From assembly GCA_027493955.1 (NCBI GenBank), contig JAOSJT010000001.1:325131-389130 (forward strand): a stretch of DNA of 64,000 nucleotides. The letters are read 5' to 3'. A program made the position numbers and the translations under genes. This stretch comes from Bacteroidia bacterium (GTDB lineage: Bacteria; Bacteroidota; Ignavibacteria; SZUA-365). This document shows positions 25,988 to 34,787 of this stretch, in pieces (the stretch's first letter is position 1; every line of letters begins with the position of its first letter). The notes beneath the pieces were generated by a model. The model was given only the letters and a program-made list of their open reading frames with translations. It was not told the origin of the DNA and ran no database searches.

Positions 25988-28254
25988 GAACCGATTGCCT
26001 CATCGTTCAAAGCAGGTGCGTGAAGGTGCTCCGGCTGTTCGCTCTGCCCACGCTGTTCCTGCTTATCATTCACAGTGCGGCCGCGCAGACTTCGAGTCTG
26101 CGCGGCGTCGTGCTGCATTCGGAGAGCGGTGTACCGGTTCCGCACGCGCATATTCTTCTTCAACCAAAAACACCCGGGAGCGGCACGCCCCAGTCGCAGT
26201 CCGCAGATGAGCAGGGTGTTTTCCACATCAGGAATATCGCCGCGACGGGGTGGACGCTGCGCGTCACCCGGGCCGGGTACAGACCGCAGACCATCGACGT
26301 CCAGGTGCCTGCAGATGAGGAACGCAACGTCATCATGTATCTCACCGAAGTTCCGTATGAGACGCGCCCCATCATCGTGACGGGGACGCACCGTCACAGC
26401 GGCCCCGGACACGATGAGGAACTCGGCAGTGTGCTTCGCGGCAAGGAACTGGACCGGGAGTTGGGTCTCTCCCTGGCGGCGACATTGAAAAATGAAGTCG
26501 GTATTGCCATGCGGAGCATGGGCCCGGCACCCGCACGACCGGTGGTTCGTGGCCTCGGTGGCGACCGCGTCTTTCTCGCCGAGGACGGGATAAAGACGGT
26601 CGATTTGTCCTCAACATCTCCGGATCATGCTGTCACCATCGAGCCTTTCGGGGCGGAACGTATCGAAGTGCTCCGGGGCCCGCGCATACTGACGAAAAGT
26701 CCGGTGACCATCGGTGGAATGGTAAATGTGGTACGCCACGACATTCCTATCGACATGCATCAGGATGTGATCGGTTCTTTCGGGTTGTACGGTGAGACGG
26801 CGAATCGCGGGTATCTCGCGTCGTTGGGTACCGAAGCGCCGGCGGGTCCGCTGTTGCTGCGCGGTGACATCAGCCGTCGCGAAACCGGCGATGTACGGAC
26901 GCCGGTCGGTAATCTCGGAAATTCCTATTCGCGCACACTGAATTTCGCGTTGGGAGGCAGCATGATTCGTGAGCAGGGTATGATCGGTGTTGCACAGCGC
27001 CACTACACGTTGAGCTACGGTGTACCGGGCGGTTTCGTCGGTGCGCACCCGCGGGGCGTGAACATTGAAATGGAGAGACGGCAAAGCAGCGCAAAAGGGA
27101 GTCTGAATATGCATTCGGATTTTCTCCATGACATCCAGCTTACGGCTGCTCGCACATATTATCGTCACAAGGAATTCGAAGCCAGCGGCCTCATCGGTTC
27201 CGAGTTTCTGATCGTGGATTGGCAGGCGGGTATGACACTGAACCATCACGCGATCGGGATTGTGGATGAGGGCTTGATCGGCGTCTCCGCGTCGCATCGT
27301 GACGTCACCTTCGGTGGTTTCGTTTTTACGGTGCCGGCTGTTTCGTGGTCCCTGGCGCCATACGTGTATGAGCGCTTCCATCTCGGGGCATTCAATCTCG
27401 AAGCGGCTCTGCGACTGAATCATGACGTGATATCACCGGTCACGGAAAAAAAGGATACTCGAATCGGACATATACGCGAGCGCAGCTTTACGACCTGGTC
27501 TGCATCGGTATCCGCACTGTATCCGCTTACGGACATTGTACGGGTAGGGGCAAATGTATCCAGATCCTCACGCGTCCCGACCATCGAGGAATTGTATTCC
27601 GAAGGACCGCACCTGGCGGCGTATTCCTACGAGGTAGGTAATCCGGACCTCGGCGAGGAACATGGCATTGGCACCGAATTGTTCGTGACACACAAATACG
27701 ACGGTTTTTCCTGGACGCTGACCACGTTCCGGAATCTTCTGACATCCTACATCATCCCGCGCAACAGCGGAGAAATCAACTACAGCACGTTTCTTCCCAT
27801 TTACCGGACAGTGGGTGTAGAAGCACTTCTGTACGGTCTGGAAGGGCAACTGGCGTGGGCGATCAGTGAACAGGTCCTGTTCGATCTATCGGTTGCCTAT
27901 ACACAGGGGAGCATCGGCGACGACGGAGATCCACTCCCGCAAATCCCGCCGCTGAAAGCACGGGGCGCATTGAGCTGGAGAAGCGGTTCGTGGCAGCTGG
28001 GTCTGTCGATGGATGCGGCAGCTGCCCAGCATCGCGTGGATACCTTCGAGGAAGCGACAGCCGGCTATACCGTCGTGAACGCGTTTGTGCAATACACACG
28101 CATCACCGGTGGCTGGATACATAATCTGTCGTTGAACGGAGACAACCTTTTCGATCGCGAGTATCGCAATCATCTTTCGCGCGTGAAAAGCATTCTCCCC
28201 GAAGCGGGCATCAATGTACGGGCGACGTACAAGCTGCATTTTTCGTGGATGTAA
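25984..28254 (+). CDS. TonB-dependent receptor, ZnuD-like (predicted metal uptake)
   Basis: Up to 756 aa. The GTG at 25984 overlaps the previous stop; a second GTG at 26020 (residue 13) gives an equally good signal peptide (VLRLFALPTLFLLII). Residues about 37-122 are a carboxypeptidase-regulatory-like beta sandwich; the plug follows with SMGPAPARPVVRGLGGDRV (about 178-196) and SSTSPDHAVTIEPFGAERIEVLRGP, which closely match the Zn receptor ZnuD and its relatives (RGL-G-R, SPDHAV). The barrel runs to the C-terminal ATYKLHFSWM. Its operon partners are His-rich, in line with zinc or other divalent metal uptake. Siderophore or other cargo is not excluded. Energy would come from TonB-ExbBD, not in the window. 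Confidence 0.82.
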   Translation: MRTDCLIVQSRCVKVLRLFALPTLFLLIIHSAAAQTSSLRGVVLHSESGVPVPHAHILLQPKTPGSGTPQSQSADEQGVFHIRNIAATGWTLRVTRAGYRPQTIDVQVPADEERNVIMYLTEVPYETRPIIVTGTHRHSGPGHDEELGSVLRGKELDRELGLSLAATLKNEVGIAMRSMGPAPARPVVRGLGGDRVFLAEDGIKTVDLSSTSPDHAVTIEPFGAERIEVLRGPRILTKSPVTIGGMVNVVRHDIPIDMHQDVIGSFGLYGETANRGYLASLGTEAPAGPLLLRGDISRRETGDVRTPVGNLGNSYSRTLNFALGGSMIREQGMIGVAQRHYTLSYGVPGGFVGAHPRGVNIEMERRQSSAKGSLNMHSDFLHDIQLTAARTYYRHKEFEASGLIGSEFLIVDWQAGMTLNHHAIGIVDEGLIGVSASHRDVTFGGFVFTVPAVSWSLAPYVYERFHLGAFNLEAALRLNHDVISPVTEKKDTRIGHIRERSFTTWSASVSALYPLTDIVRVGANVSRSSRVPTIEELYSEGPHLAAYSYEVGNPDLGEEHGIGTELFVTHKYDGFSWTLTTFRNLLTSYIIPRNSGEINYSTFLPIYRTVGVEALLYGLEGQLAWAISEQVLFDLSVAYTQGSIGDDGDPLPQIPPLKARGALSWRSGSWQLGLSMDAAAAQHRVDTFEEATAGYTVVNAFVQYTRITGGWIHNLSLNGDNLFDREYRNHLSRVKSILPEAGINVRATYKLHFSWM

Positions 28255-28313
28255 CAGCAGGCACGGAAGATCGTCGCTGCGGCGGGTGTCGGCGCACAGC
28301 TGTTCCTCAACAT

Positions 28314-30929
28314 TCAGAATGCGAATCCACTGATAAGATCGAAACGCAGACCTTCACTCGACGCAGCCACATTTGCGCTGATCGTAAAATCGTCTGAAAC
28401 GGGAGCGAGCCACGCTCCGCCTCCGAAAGATGCGTGCCAGCGCGAAGACCGCTCACCGCGCTGCCATACACGTCCGCTCTCGGCGAATGCAAGAGCACCG
28501 AGCCGCGAGGGGAACAGGAAGAAAACATCCGTTACGCCGACGCGAAGTTCCGCCGCAGCGAAGAGGGAGGACGCACCCGCGAAGCGGTTCTTCTCGAAGC
28601 CGCGCGCATTCTCGATACCACCGAGAAACGCGGAAGCGAAAAACGGCGCCTCGCCGTCCACGCGTCTGCCACAAAGGCGGAGCGCGAGTGCGGCATGTGA
28701 TACTGACGGTGTACTCAGGTAATACCGCAGGTCGGCTCCGATACTCGTCCAGCGCTCCTTCGCATCATAGGCGTCGGGAACGACGGTTGCGTCGCACTGG
28801 AAAAAGGCCCCGGCTCGTGGCCACATCGGATGATCCCTGCTGTCGTAGCGGGCAACGGCGCCACCCTCAAGAAAAAACATCCTGTCGTAGCCGTACGGTC
28901 GTTCGATTGACAGATAACTTTCCTCGTCGTCAAGATCATGTGCCACGAAGCGGGCTTCGCCTCTGAGGGTGAGCGTCAGTTCCGGCAGCGGCTGCAGGGA
29001 GATCGAAGGCGCGATCTGCAGCTCGTTCTGCCTGACGCTGTATGTGAAGTTGCGGTCCTCGCGCAGACGGGTTTCATTCCCCATGCCGAAATAATTGAGA
29101 ACCTCGAAGGTCGTGAACAGCGCGTCCACGCGCACCGTAGCCGCATCGAAGGGTAAGCGAAAATCCGCGGCAGCCCGCACATCGACATTGGCCGTCATGG
29201 GTGCAATACCCGCCACCAGACTCACCTCCGCCGCGTGCGGCACACGCGCAAAGCCATAGCGTGTGTATGTTGCGCCGCCTCCGATGAGCACACCCAGGTC
29301 GGCATTGTAATTTCCGTGCAGAGCGGGAAAAACCATGCTTCCCCAATCGCGGTACTTCCGCTCGAACGCGTATTCCAGCGAGTCCGCGCGCGCATCGTTT
29401 CGTACGATATGAACGTTCCTCCTGGCGTTGAAACGACTTTTCTTCCCCGCATCTATGAAGGCGATACGTGCGCCCGGACCCGGCTGCGGCCTGAGCAATG
29501 ATTCACGACAGTATATTCGTACCGCCTCGGCGGTAAAGCTGTCCTCACCGGGACCCCCTATCGCGATGATACCGATATGCGCATCCGTAGATCCTCGGAC
29601 CAGCACCGAATCGTCGCCGCCGTTGCAGTAGATCCGGATCTCGTCTGTGCAGCCATCGCCGAAGTGGCGATGAAACAACCGCTGCTCGGGCCGCATTCGT
29701 CTGAACACCGATACCGCAATCGCGTCGTTTCCGAGTCTGTCGATGATCACGAGATCGTCTTTGTCGCTGAGGTGTATGTCTACCTCCTGCGCGAGAACGC
29801 GGTAGAATTCGTCTGCCGCCTGAGGCAGGGCGTTGCGACGGGCTTGTAGCGTCGCCAGCAGGTCTTGAGCCTTTTCACCGTGCAACTCCTCGGGTAACTC
29901 GTTGACGGCGGCATGCAGAACGCTGTCCGTCAATACCGACTGCAGTTCCGTTGCAAGAGAATCGAAAAGTGTGCGGTCCGCTTCAGCAAGGAAACGGCGG
30001 TCGAGATGTCTCCCGCTCCAGGTGAGATAGGCCATGCCCGGATATTCCGGATCACAACTCTCGATCTGCGGTACAATCACGGTGATCAGCCAGGGCGCGA
30101 TGCCGTCATAGCGGGCAAACACCTGATCTCTGTCCCTGGGAATGGGATGCCATTCGCGCTTCGATCCCTCGTCGAATCGTGCCCATCTCCATTGGTCATA
30201 GTGTCGGTCCCAGTCGCCGAGAAACACATCCATCAATCGGGCTTTGAGATAGGATGCCGTGTGCACGACATCCTCGTTGTCACGGTCGAGCCTGCGGATC
30301 AGAGCCGGGGTTCCGGAGATTTTCTCCGCTCCTGCGAAGGCGCTGTCGTCGAATTCATTCTCATCCGGATGAATTTCTATAAATCCCGCCAGGCCGCCGA
30401 ATTCCTCGCGGTACGGACCCAGAAGCTCGTCGTCGGGCAGCAGCACGAGTGTGGGATCGGCCTGGAGTATGCGTGCAGCCCGCAGGAGCGGTGCGGCAAC
30501 GAGTGCGGCGTAGGGATGGGACGAGGCGATCATGTCCTGCGTCACGGAGGCGACGAAAGTTTCGCGCAATTCCTCGGGAAGAACGGCGACGGGATTCTTA
30601 TCGAGAGAGCGGAATTTGTATTGCACACCGTCCGCGCCACGAAAACGCAAAGACGCGGTTTGGAAACCGCCTCCGCGCTTGAGCGGTGTGAGACCACCCG
30701 CGCTGCGACGGAGGTCGAGTACGGGCACGCGGAGTGGTGTCGTCCACACGTCCCTCCACAGATCTCCGAACAGCCAGCGGTGCAATGGACCCGCACCGTA
30801 CATCACGCCCGCCGCGTGAAACCTGGTCGTGTCCGGTTGCGAGATCAGCGGCTGTGCCGCACAGCGTGTCACAGAGCTGAGCGATACGGCTATGAAGCAG
30901 ATGAAGAGTTTTGGCATGAGATATCGCAT
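28314..30929 (-). CDS. Outer-membrane fusion: HipA/CotH-like kinase-fold domain with Omp85-type barrel
   Basis: 871 aa from the ATG at 30929 (preceded by GGGAG). A signal peptide (LFICFIAVSLSSV, cut near CAAQ) is followed by a domain at residues about 75-430 with atypical-kinase marks: FRSLDKNPV (Lys candidate), a helix-rich lobe (SSHPYAALVAAPLLRAA), GDWDRHYDQWRWA at 238-250 and IPRDRDQVFARYDG at 263-276, which parallel the GN/DxDRH and Asp-x-Asp metal segments of CotH, HipA and Fam20 kinases. A beta-rich part (about 440-530) precedes a D15/surface-antigen barrel (about 560-871) with FLGGIENARGFEKNRFAG and a C-terminal GLRFDLISGFAF. In Bacteroidota similar domains occur with metallophosphoesterases. 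Kinase activity is untested inference. Confidence 0.75.
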   Translation of the reverse strand: MRYLMPKLFICFIAVSLSSVTRCAAQPLISQPDTTRFHAAGVMYGAGPLHRWLFGDLWRDVWTTPLRVPVLDLRRSAGGLTPLKRGGGFQTASLRFRGADGVQYKFRSLDKNPVAVLPEELRETFVASVTQDMIASSHPYAALVAAPLLRAARILQADPTLVLLPDDELLGPYREEFGGLAGFIEIHPDENEFDDSAFAGAEKISGTPALIRRLDRDNEDVVHTASYLKARLMDVFLGDWDRHYDQWRWARFDEGSKREWHPIPRDRDQVFARYDGIAPWLITVIVPQIESCDPEYPGMAYLTWSGRHLDRRFLAEADRTLFDSLATELQSVLTDSVLHAAVNELPEELHGEKAQDLLATLQARRNALPQAADEFYRVLAQEVDIHLSDKDDLVIIDRLGNDAIAVSVFRRMRPEQRLFHRHFGDGCTDEIRIYCNGGDDSVLVRGSTDAHIGIIAIGGPGEDSFTAEAVRIYCRESLLRPQPGPGARIAFIDAGKKSRFNARRNVHIVRNDARADSLEYAFERKYRDWGSMVFPALHGNYNADLGVLIGGGATYTRYGFARVPHAAEVSLVAGIAPMTANVDVRAAADFRLPFDAATVRVDALFTTFEVLNYFGMGNETRLREDRNFTYSVRQNELQIAPSISLQPLPELTLTLRGEARFVAHDLDDEESYLSIERPYGYDRMFFLEGGAVARYDSRDHPMWPRAGAFFQCDATVVPDAYDAKERWTSIGADLRYYLSTPSVSHAALALRLCGRRVDGEAPFFASAFLGGIENARGFEKNRFAGASSLFAAAELRVGVTDVFFLFPSRLGALAFAESGRVWQRGERSSRWHASFGGGAWLAPVSDDFTISANVAASSEGLRFDLISGFAF

Positions 30930-31210
30930 CGGTGCTGATCTCCCGCGGAAGAAGGACGCAATCAGAGCAATATACGGTGAGCGGATGTCATTCGCGACCA
31001 ACCGGCATCGGTCGTGCCTGGACGGAGGATTTGGTCGTGTCCGGAGATTCAGACACTGCGGGAGACGGCGACTACCGCTGCGGTTTGCAGAGTTGCATGG
31101 TTTTCTCGTGTGAGCGTTTCATGTTCTGCCGTTCGCGCTTCGGTCATGGCTGTTGAATGGCGTCGGGCATGGATGTATTTTCCGGAATGTTCATTGCCCG
31201 ATCACACCGG

Positions 31211-32062
31211 ATGAGACTATGCATCGCTGTTCCCGCACGGAACGCGCTGCTTGCGCTGTTCCTCCTATTTGCTGTTCCCGCGGCGCAGGGAATGGACGAC
31301 AGCACGCGTGTCCGTCCGGATGTGTTGGACACCGTCTGGAAAGATGCGGGCATTGTATGGGAGGACGGTATAGCCTGGCTGCTTGCGCCGCTGTCATTCT
31401 CGGACAACGACTGGCTGCTGACAGGCGGCATCGGTGCGGCAACCATCGGTGTGTACACCGCGGATGGCGATATACGCGCGATTATGCGGCGCAATCAAAA
31501 CAGCGGCTGGTATGATGCGGCGAGCGTCGCGAACGAAGGAGGTCGGGTATTCTGGGCACAGACACTCACAGGCGCGTTGTATCTCCCCGGTTTGGTATTC
31601 GGCATAGACGAGCTGCGTGTTACCGGGCGCATGCTCGGGCAGACCTTGATGTACTCCGGCGCCGTCACCATGGCGGTGCGCATCATTCTGGGGAGGGACA
31701 GGCCGTATGCGGAGCTGGGGCCCAGGTCATTCGGTTGGATGGAACTCGGCAATGCTGAACAGGCTATGCCTTCCGGTCATACGACGGTCGCATTCTCGAT
31801 TGCATCGATTCTGTCCCGCCGTATACGGCACCCGGCAGCGACCGTTCTCCTCTATCTGGCGGCAACCGCCACAGGTATGGCGCGCATGTATCACGATCAG
31901 CACTGGGCATCGGATGTGCTGCTTGGCGCGGTGATCGGCCACACAGCCGGTATGTATGTCGCTGCGAGAGAGGAGGCGCGCGATCAGGGGAAGGGGGATG
32001 AATCGAAAACATGGAGCGTCCTTCCATCACCGGGAGGCGTGGTGCTACAGTACCGATTTTAA
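31211..32062 (+). CDS. PAP2-family phosphatase, exported or membrane-bound
   Basis: 283 aa from the ATG at 31211, which gives a signal peptide (NALLALFLLFAVPAA); an earlier in-frame ATG at 31157 lacks it. The three acid-phosphatase motifs are present: RIILGRDRPY, AMPSGHTTVAFS and ARMYHDQHWASDVLLG (the Arg, His, Asp catalytic set of PAP2). Several hydrophobic segments suggest membrane embedding. Relatives dephosphorylate lipid phosphates such as undecaprenyl pyrophosphate, phosphatidylglycerol phosphate or phosphatidic acid; which one here is unknown. It is 13 bases ahead of sixA and likely begins the phosphate-related run PAP2, sixA, ppk1. Confidence 0.87.
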   Translation: MRLCIAVPARNALLALFLLFAVPAAQGMDDSTRVRPDVLDTVWKDAGIVWEDGIAWLLAPLSFSDNDWLLTGGIGAATIGVYTADGDIRAIMRRNQNSGWYDAASVANEGGRVFWAQTLTGALYLPGLVFGIDELRVTGRMLGQTLMYSGAVTMAVRIILGRDRPYAELGPRSFGWMELGNAEQAMPSGHTTVAFSIASILSRRIRHPAATVLLYLAATATGMARMYHDQHWASDVLLGAVIGHTAGMYVAAREEARDQGKGDESKTWSVLPSPGGVVLQYRF

Positions 32063-32075
32063 CATAGAGGAAGTT

Positions 32076-32576
32076 ATGAAGCGATTATTGATGGTCCGTC
32101 ACGCAAAATCCTCATGGGATGAGGCGTATGTGTCCGATTTCGAACGCCCACTCAACAAGCGCGGCCGCCGCGACGCACCGCTCATGGGCGCCGTGTTGCG
32201 TAATCAGCAGGTGGACGTACAGTACCTGCGCTCCAGTCCCGCTGTACGCGCGCTCACCACGGCACGTTTGCTCGCCGAGGAGTTGTCGTTTCCGCTCGCG
32301 AATATTGTGACAGACGACAGCATGTATGGCGCCAGCGCCTTGACCCTCCAATCCATCATCCGCGCTATCCCTGACAGCGTCGCCCATGCCATGATCGTTG
32401 GTCACAATCCCGGCATGCACGCCCTGGCGGAGACGCTGGTTGATTTTCGGGAGGTCAACTTGCCCACCTGCGGAATAGTTTGTGCGGATTTCCCGGTTGA
32501 CAGCTGGGCACAGGTAGGGAAGGGGACGGGGCGTCTCGCTTTTTACGAATACCCGAAGCGTCATACACGCGATTGA
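32076..32576 (+). CDS. sixA: SixA-type phosphohistidine phosphatase
   Basis: 166 aa, histidine-phosphatase superfamily. The RHG-type motif is LLMVRHAKSSW with nucleophile His9; RSSPAVRALTTARLL and the second catalytic His in MIVGHNPGMH complete the site. SixA acts on phosphohistidine in proteins (in E. coli, on ArcB or the nitrogen phosphotransferase system). A strong ribosome site (AGAGGAAG) precedes ATG 32076. It sits between PAP2 and ppk1; ppk1 has a phosphohistidine intermediate, so a functional link is conceivable but not shown. SixA-like genes often neighbour ppk in various bacteria, to my general knowledge. Confidence 0.9.
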   Translation: MKRLLMVRHAKSSWDEAYVSDFERPLNKRGRRDAPLMGAVLRNQQVDVQYLRSSPAVRALTTARLLAEELSFPLANIVTDDSMYGASALTLQSIIRAIPDSVAHAMIVGHNPGMHALAETLVDFREVNLPTCGIVCADFPVDSWAQVGKGTGRLAFYEYPKRHTRD

Positions 32577-32622
32577 GGACCGGAAGCAATCCCGTTCCCG
32601 TCGAGTCACACGGAAGGAGAAT

Positions 32623-34728
32623 ATGAAGGTCGACGCCACATTCATTGATCGCGAGCTGAGTTGGATCAGTTTCAACGGGAGGGTCCTGCAGGAGGCCGCC
32701 GACACACAGGTGCCCTTGTACGAGAGGCTGAAATTTCTGGCGATTTTTTCCTCAAATCTCGACGAGTACTTTCGTGTGCGCGTTGCCGGTCTGCGCAGCC
32801 TGCTTTCACTCGGGAAGAAAAAGCAGAAAGCGATGGAAATTGACCCCGCCGCGTTGCTGCGGCTGATATACCGCGAAGTGGACCGGCAGCAGCAGCTTTT
32901 CGGAGAGGTGTTCCGTGATCTTCTTCCCCGGCTCGCTGCCGTGGGAACGCCGCTGGTGCAAAGTTCCGCGTTGTCGGAACAGCAACGGGAATGGCTTTTG
33001 CACTATGCGCGGCGGACGTTGTTGCCGCTTCTCGATTGCGCTGCTCTCGGTAAAAACGCGGAAACGGATTTTTTCCGGAATCGCGTTCTGTATCTGGTCC
33101 TTCGTATTCGCCGGGAGGACGGGCCTCCCTCGTTGGAACGGGTGGAAATACCCACCGATAGACACCCGCGTTTTGTCGAACTGCCGGAAGAGGAAGGTCA
33201 GCGTCCTGTCGTGTTTCTCGACGATGTGGTCCGTCTGATCCTGCCCGACCTGTACCCCGGCGCGACATCCATCGAGGCCTGGTCGGTAAAGTTGAACCGG
33301 GACGCGGATTTACGCATCGAGGACGAGTTCAGCGGCGACCTGGTGAAAAAAATCCGTGAAGCGCTGAAATTGCGTGAGTCGGGAGTGCCATCGCGATTTT
33401 TGTACGATCCGGAGATGCCGAACGAGGTACTACGCCGGGTGCGCCGGGCGTGTGGACTCGCGAAGGAGGACCTGTTTCCGGGGGGACGGTATCATAATTA
33501 TTTTGATTTTTTCTCCTTTCCGCAAGCTTCCCGCGAGGATCTGCGAGACAGGCCGCAACCACCGCTCGCATATACACCGTTCGAGCGAAGTGCTTCGCTC
33601 TTCGAGGCCGTTGCTGTGCGGGATCATTTGCTGCATTTCCCGTACCAGCGCTTCGACTACGTCGCCCGCTGGTTGGAGGAGGCCGCATTGGACGATGCGG
33701 TGAGCGAGATCTGCATCACGCTGTACCGCATCGCCGGAAATTCGCGCATCGCACAGGCGCTGCTGGAGGCCGTGCGGCGCGGTAAACGGGTGTTCGTCTT
33801 CATGGAAATCAAGGCACGTTTCGATGAGGAAGCAAATCTCCAGTGGGCGGACACACTGAAGGAAGCGGGCGCGAGCATCGCCTACAGCATCCCGGGACTC
33901 AAAGTGCACGCAAAACTTTTCCATATCCTCCGTACGGAGCAGGGACAGGAAAAGGGATACGCGTATCTCGGCACCGGAAATTTCAATGAAAAAACCGCCG
34001 CGCTGTATGCGGATCACGGGTTGTTTACCGCCGATGCGGAAATCACGGCGGACGTTGAACAAGTCTTCACCCTTCTGAAGGATGGTCAGGGGGATATTAA
34101 TTTCGACACGCTGCTCGTGGCGCAATACAATTTACGCGACGGCATCACCGAGCGCATCGCCAGGGAACGCGAAAAGGCGCGCGCAGGAAAGCCATGTTCC
34201 ATCATCATGAAGATGAACAGTCTCGAAGATCCAAAGATTGCGCGACGACTGCTGGCGGCCGCAAAAGACGGTGTGCCCGTGCGACTTCTGGTGCGTGGCA
34301 TCTGTGTGCTCGTTCCCGAAGAGCACGACGACGACGGAGTACTGACGGCAACGAGCGTCATCGACCGCTATCTTGAACACGCGCGGGTCTACATATTCGG
34401 CCGCGGTGAGGAGGAAGAAATCTGGCTCTCCTCGGCGGACATGATGCGCAGGAATTTGAATCGTCGCATCGAGGTGGCCTTTCCGATTCGGGATCCACGG
34501 CTGAAGGCGCAGCTCCGGCGCATCATCGAAATACAGCGCGCGGACTGCGTGAAAGCGCGTCGCCTCACAGCCGGGATGAGCAACCAGTACGTGCACTGCG
34601 AGGGCGGCGAACCGCTTCGATCTCAGGAGGAAATCTACCTTTTCCTTCAGACGTCATCCACGGAGCCTGGACATAGTCAGCTTGACGGAGAGAGACTGAC
34701 GCCGACAGACAGCATTGGACGGGATTGA
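32623..34728 (+). CDS. ppk1: Polyphosphate kinase 1
   Basis: 701 aa. PPK1 builds polyphosphate from ATP through a phosphohistidine. The N-domain starts DRELSWISFNGRVLQEA and ERLKFLAIFSSNLDEYFRVRV; catalytic His429 lies in GLKVHAKLF, with GTGNFNEKTAALYADHGLFT and SSADMMRRNLNRRIEVAFPI as ATP- and metal-binding blocks. The ribosome site AAGGAG precedes ATG 32623. Gene order sixA, ppk1, HD-effector on one strand with short gaps suggests co-transcription. Polyphosphate supports stress survival, and any signalling link to the downstream HD protein is inference. Confidence 0.97.
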   Translation: MKVDATFIDRELSWISFNGRVLQEAADTQVPLYERLKFLAIFSSNLDEYFRVRVAGLRSLLSLGKKKQKAMEIDPAALLRLIYREVDRQQQLFGEVFRDLLPRLAAVGTPLVQSSALSEQQREWLLHYARRTLLPLLDCAALGKNAETDFFRNRVLYLVLRIRREDGPPSLERVEIPTDRHPRFVELPEEEGQRPVVFLDDVVRLILPDLYPGATSIEAWSVKLNRDADLRIEDEFSGDLVKKIREALKLRESGVPSRFLYDPEMPNEVLRRVRRACGLAKEDLFPGGRYHNYFDFFSFPQASREDLRDRPQPPLAYTPFERSASLFEAVAVRDHLLHFPYQRFDYVARWLEEAALDDAVSEICITLYRIAGNSRIAQALLEAVRRGKRVFVFMEIKARFDEEANLQWADTLKEAGASIAYSIPGLKVHAKLFHILRTEQGQEKGYAYLGTGNFNEKTAALYADHGLFTADAEITADVEQVFTLLKDGQGDINFDTLLVAQYNLRDGITERIAREREKARAGKPCSIIMKMNSLEDPKIARRLLAAAKDGVPVRLLVRGICVLVPEEHDDDGVLTATSVIDRYLEHARVYIFGRGEEEEIWLSSADMMRRNLNRRIEVAFPIRDPRLKAQLRRIIEIQRADCVKARRLTAGMSNQYVHCEGGEPLRSQEEIYLFLQTSSTEPGHSQLDGERLTPTDSIGRD

Positions 34729-34787
34729 ATCATGCCCGGGCAAAACGTACATTTCCTGATCGGTTCTGATTTTTACGGAGGCACACC

